Shown here piece by piece: positions 53,893 to 57,105 of a stretch of DNA of 57,105 bases (position 1 is its first letter; every line of letters begins with the position of its first letter). Made by a program: the position numbers and the translations under genes. Source of the stretch: Deltaproteobacteria bacterium (GTDB taxonomy: Bacteria > Myxococcota > Myxococcia > Myxococcales > 40CM-4-68-19); assembly GCA_005879535.1 (NCBI GenBank), contig VBKI01000077.1, forward strand, positions 1 through 57,105, given 5' to 3'. Below the pieces are notes generated by a model. That model was not told the DNA's origin, made no database searches, and saw only the letters and a list, made by a program, of their open reading frames with translations.

Positions 53893-54807
53893 TCACGAAG
53901 GGGCGCCCTCGTACCACCGCCCCGCCTGCTCGCAAAGGCGCACCGCGTCGAACGGCCACTCCAGCGGCGCGCCGGCATCCTTGGCGAACCAGGTGCGCTG
54001 CCGTCGGGCGTACTGCCAGGTCCGCGCGTTGGTGCGCTCCTCCGCGAGGGCCCAGTCGCCGATCCGCAGCGCCTCGGCGCACTCCGCATAGCCGATGATC
54101 TTCAGCGCTTTCGTCGCTCCCCGCTGGATCAGCCATTCGGTCTCGCGCCGCAGCGAGCCGTCGCCAAACATCCGCCGCGTGCGCGTTTCGATTCGGGAGC
54201 GCAGGACGTCGCGAGGCGGATCGAGAAACCAGAGCGCCGCGTCGTAGCGCGCCTCCGCGAAGCCGTGCTCACGCTGCAGCTCACTCAGCGGCCTTCCCGA
54301 CAGGGCGTGCACCTCCAGCGCCCGTTCGATGCGGACCCGGTCGTTGGGGAGGATCTTCGCGGCCGCCGCCGGATCGACTCCACGGAGCCGTTCGTGCAGC
54401 GCCGGCACGCCCTGCCCCTCGAATTCCTCGCGAAGCGCCTCGCGGAACTCCGGCGACGCGCCCGGCGCATCGAGCAGCCCGCGGAGCAAGGCGCGGATCC
54501 ACAGCCCGGTCCCGCCCGCGATGATCGCGCGCTTTCCTCTGCTCGCGATCTGGGCAATGGCGGCATCCGCCAGCTCGACGAACCGCGCCGCGTCGAGCTG
54601 CTCCTCGGGTTCGGCGACGTCGAGCAGATGATGCCGCGCACGGGCCCGCTCCTCGGCCGTCGGCTTGGCCGTCGCAGCGTCGAGCCCGCGGTAGCACTGC
54701 TGGGAGTCCGCCGACACGATCTCCGCCCCGAGCTTTTCCGCCAACTCGACGGCCAGCGCGGTCTTCCCCGACGCGGTCGGGCCGCAGATCACGACCACCC
54801 GCTGCAT
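53893..54807 (-). CDS. miaA: tRNA dimethylallyltransferase
   Basis: A 304-residue enzyme with P-loop GPTASGKT (9-16), the substrate motif SADSQQCYRGLDAATAKP, the HHLLD segment, IIAGGTGLWIRALL, NDRVRIERALEV and a C-terminal RQRTWF. It adds an isopentenyl group to A37 of tRNAs reading UNN codons. It starts 9 bp after the end of the xanthine dehydrogenase-like gene. Confidence 0.95.
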   Translation of the reverse strand: MQRVVVICGPTASGKTALAVELAEKLGAEIVSADSQQCYRGLDAATAKPTAEERARARHHLLDVAEPEEQLDAARFVELADAAIAQIASRGKRAIIAGGTGLWIRALLRGLLDAPGASPEFREALREEFEGQGVPALHERLRGVDPAAAAKILPNDRVRIERALEVHALSGRPLSELQREHGFAEARYDAALWFLDPPRDVLRSRIETRTRRMFGDGSLRRETEWLIQRGATKALKIIGYAECAEALRIGDWALAEERTNARTWQYARRQRTWFAKDAGAPLEWPFDAVRLCEQAGRWYEGAPS

Positions 54808-54816
54808 CCGGCAACG

Positions 54817-56886
54817 TTACAACAGCTTGTCGGGCGTGATCGGAAGGGCGCGGATGCGCTTGCCCGTCGCATTGAACACGGCGTTGGCGATGGCCGCGGC
54901 GGCGCCGGTGATCCCGATCTCGCCGATGCCTTTCACCCCCGCCGGATCGACGATGTCGTCCTTCTCGACGGGAATGAAGATCGGGTCGATGACGACGACG
55001 TCCTTGTGAGACGGCACGTGGTAGTCCGCCAGGTCGCGCGTCATGACCCTGCCGAGCTTTTCGTCGTAGACGGAGTGCTCGTGCAGCGCCATGCCGATTC
55101 CCCAGACCATCCCGCCCATGAACTGGCTGCGGGCAAGGCGCGCGTTGAGGATGCGACCCGCAGCGAACGCGCCGATCAGCCGCGTCACCCGTACCATGCC
55201 GAGCTCCGGGTCCACTTCCACCTCGGCGAACTGGGCGCCGAACGAATGCAGCGCATATCTCTTCCGATCCTCGGACGGCGCGACTTCTCCCACCGCTTCC
55301 ACCGATTCGCGAGGGCGGCCTCCGATCGCGTCGAGCTTCTGCCGCAACGCCCGACACGCCGCCTCCACTGCCGAGGCGACGCTCGCGGCCGTGATCGACC
55401 CGCCGGACCGCGGCGCCTCGGGCATCTCCGTGTCGCCGAGATCGAATCTGACCTTCTCGTACGGAACACCGAGCGTCTCCGCGGCCACCTGCGCCATCAC
55501 CGTGTAGGTCCCACCACCGATATCGACGGCGCCACTCCGGACCAGCACGCTTCCGTCAGGGTCCATCCGCGCGAGAGCGGACGCCTTGGTGTAGTTCGCG
55601 GGATACGAGGCGGTCGCCATCCCGGTGCCGACCAGCTTCCCCGCCCGCAACGCCAGCTCGGGCCTTCGCGTCCGCTTCTGCCATCGGAATCGCTCCGCGC
55701 CCAGCTCGTAGCAGCGCCGCAACGACTTGCTCGAGAACGGTTTGCCCTCGGTGGGATCGATCTCCGCGTAGTTCTTCAGACGGAACTCCACCGGATCGAT
55801 CCCAAGCTCGTGCGCCAACTCGTCGATGGCGGACTCCAGCGCGAAGCTGCCGCTCGACTCCCCCGGCGCCCGCATGTACGTAGGGGTGCCGATGTCCAGG
55901 CGCACGAGCCGGTGTTTCGTCTCCACGTTGTCGCACTGGTACTGGTGCCGCGAGACCAGCGCGGCCGGCTCGATGAAGTCGTCGAAGCGGGAGGTGGTGG
56001 AGACGCTCTCGTGCCTGAGCGCAATCAGCTTCCCGTCCTTGCCGGCCGCCACCGAGACCTTCTGCCGCGTCCGCGGACGGCCGCCGACCATCCCGAACAT
56101 CTGCGGGCGCGAGAGCGCGATCTTCACGGGCCGCCCGAGCTGCTTCGCCGCGAGCGCCGCGATCAACACGTGCGACCACGCAGAGCCCTTGCAGCCGAAT
56201 CCGCCGCCGACGAACTTGGCGATCACGCGCACGTTGCCGGGCGGCACCGCAAATGCTTTCGCCAGCTTCTTGCGGACGCCGAAGATGCCCTGGGTCGCGT
56301 CGTAGATCGTCAATCGACCCCCGCTCCACACGGCGAGCGTGGCGTGCGGCTCGAGCGGGTTGTGGGTCTCCGGCGGCGTCTCGTACTCCGCCTCCACCTT
56401 GTGCTCCGCGCGACGCAGATTGGCGTCGACGTCGCCGCGCAGCTGATCCGCAGGCTGTGACCCCGCGGCATTGCGGATGTCGTGCGGAAAGGCAGCGTGC
56501 AGCTCGTCCTCCATCCGCACCGTGAACGGAAGCCGTTCCACCCTCACTTTCACCCGCCCAGCCGCGTGCAGGGCACGCTCGAAGGTGTCGGCGATCGCCA
56601 CCGCGACCGGCTGGTTGCTGTAGAGGATCTGGTCCTCCTGGAACGCCGGCTGCGCGCCCCCGGGAAGCCTCATCGCGTTGAACGGCGTGAGCACGGCGAT
56701 CACCCCCGGATCCTTCTCCGCGGAAGCCGTGTCGACGGCCGTGATCCGTCCTTTGGCCACGGTGCTCGTCACCAGCGCGCCGTAAAGGACGCCCGAGGCT
56801 GGCCACTCGTACGCGTAGCGCGCCTCTCCGGTGACTTTCGCGCGGCCATCCGCTCGGAGGTACGGCTTTCCGATGTCGGCGCTCAT
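54817..56886 (-). CDS. molybdenum hydroxylase large subunit (xanthine dehydrogenase / PaoC family)
   Basis: A 689-residue protein without the iron-sulfur or FAD domains: the first (DGRAKVTGEARYAYEW) and second domains of the molybdopterin-binding subunit, with KFVGGGFGCKG, TYMRAPGES, SGAVDIGGGTYTVMAQVAAE and, near the C-terminus, VKGIGEIGITGAAAAIANAV, which carries the catalytic Glu. It acts with an FAD subunit, whose gene ends 4 bp inside this one (ATGA), and an iron-sulfur subunit expected further right. The best match is the aldehyde oxidoreductase PaoABC/YagTSR type, not classical xanthine dehydrogenase; the substrate is unknown. The start at ATG 56886 is set by this coupling. Confidence 0.9.
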   Translation of the reverse strand: MSADIGKPYLRADGRAKVTGEARYAYEWPASGVLYGALVTSTVAKGRITAVDTASAEKDPGVIAVLTPFNAMRLPGGAQPAFQEDQILYSNQPVAVAIADTFERALHAAGRVKVRVERLPFTVRMEDELHAAFPHDIRNAAGSQPADQLRGDVDANLRRAEHKVEAEYETPPETHNPLEPHATLAVWSGGRLTIYDATQGIFGVRKKLAKAFAVPPGNVRVIAKFVGGGFGCKGSAWSHVLIAALAAKQLGRPVKIALSRPQMFGMVGGRPRTRQKVSVAAGKDGKLIALRHESVSTTSRFDDFIEPAALVSRHQYQCDNVETKHRLVRLDIGTPTYMRAPGESSGSFALESAIDELAHELGIDPVEFRLKNYAEIDPTEGKPFSSKSLRRCYELGAERFRWQKRTRRPELALRAGKLVGTGMATASYPANYTKASALARMDPDGSVLVRSGAVDIGGGTYTVMAQVAAETLGVPYEKVRFDLGDTEMPEAPRSGGSITAASVASAVEAACRALRQKLDAIGGRPRESVEAVGEVAPSEDRKRYALHSFGAQFAEVEVDPELGMVRVTRLIGAFAAGRILNARLARSQFMGGMVWGIGMALHEHSVYDEKLGRVMTRDLADYHVPSHKDVVVIDPIFIPVEKDDIVDPAGVKGIGEIGITGAAAAIANAVFNATGKRIRALPITPDKLL

Positions 56887-57105
56887 GACGCGATCTCCGC
56901 GGAGAGCATGAGCGCGCGCACGGCGGTGCGCTTCGCCAGCTCCACCTTGAATGCGTTGTCCCGGCGCGGCTTCGCTCCCCGCAGCGCCATCTCCGCGGCG
57001 TCCGCAAACGTCTGCCGCGTTGCGGGTCGCCCTTCGGTCGACCGCTCCGCTTCCGGCACGCGCCACGGCTTCGTTCCCACTCCACCGAGGGCGAAACGCG
57101 CCGCG
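56883..57105 (-). CDS. molybdenum hydroxylase FAD-binding subunit, 3' end only
   Basis: The last 73 residues, open through the right window edge. They contain ALGGVGTKPWRVPEAE, the C-terminal signature of PaoB-like FAD subunits, then an Ala-rich helix and KVELAKRTAVRALML. Its stop overlaps the large-subunit start (ATGA). The GTG inside the piece (57080) is not the gene start, since the family's other domain would be upstream. Confidence 0.85.
   Translation of the reverse strand, partial: AARFALGGVGTKPWRVPEAERSTEGRPATRQTFADAAEMALRGAKPRRDNAFKVELAKRTAVRALMLSAEIAS

Overview
This 57 kb window is a very GC-rich stretch of a chromosome whose gene content points to a myxobacterium or close relative (Myxococcota, former Deltaproteobacteria). 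The evidence is a Glt-type gliding/envelope cluster, AgmX/PglI-type and DUF4388 proteins, many Cys-rich or TPR lipoproteins, and the linkage yceD-rpmF-plsX-fabHD-acpP-fabF-glyA-nrdR-rib-nusB. Almost all space is coding and many neighbours overlap by ATGA, GTGA or TTGA. I see no prophage, insertion sequence or CRISPR array.

Left (1-11.3 kb, minus strand): an incomplete tRNA-Cys(GCA), a conserved hypothetical gene, then an apparent single operon of seven envelope genes. Read in transcription order it encodes two outer-membrane beta-barrels (GltB/GltA-like), periplasmic TPR proteins GltC-like and GltD/AgmU-like, a small GltE-like protein, the FHA/TonB-type GltG-like protein and a further small barrel-like protein. 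The AglRQS motor and GltF/I/J/K are not in the window.

11.3-24.4 kb: two small lipoproteins (one DUF192), a PilZ protein, a membrane gluzincin/TPR protein, then a minus-strand block with DUF4388 and zinc-ribbon TPR membrane proteins, phoH, a thioredoxin/TPR protein, the 7TM-HD phosphodiesterase pgpH, an MFS transporter and a SlyD-type FKBP isomerase.

24.4-34.5 kb: mazG, a 348-bp non-coding region with DnaA-box-like sites, rpsT, lptE, leuS, a six-TM protein, an M1 peptidase, asnS and small unknowns.

34.5-48.2 kb (minus strand): yceD-rpmF-plsX-fabH-fabD-(Cys-rich lipoprotein)-acpP-fabF-glyA-nrdR-ribD, interrupted by two plus-strand genes (a DUF6600 protein and a FlgO/TPR protein lacking its usual membrane region), then ribE-ribBA-ribH-nusB and an M17-like protein. 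fabG is absent from its usual place. Together these make phospholipid and fatty-acid precursors, one-carbon units and riboflavin.

48.2-57.1 kb: rpsA, cmk, small membrane and basic proteins, a secreted metallo-beta-lactamase-fold hydrolase, accA, miaA and a PaoABC-type molybdenum oxidoreductase (large subunit and the end of the FAD subunit).

Most distinctive signals: the compact Glt-like locus, a pair of 37-bp palindromes with compensatory base changes, the split riboflavin operon, the fabG replacement, the DUF4388/pseudopilin-like fusion, and the structured mazG-rpsT gap.
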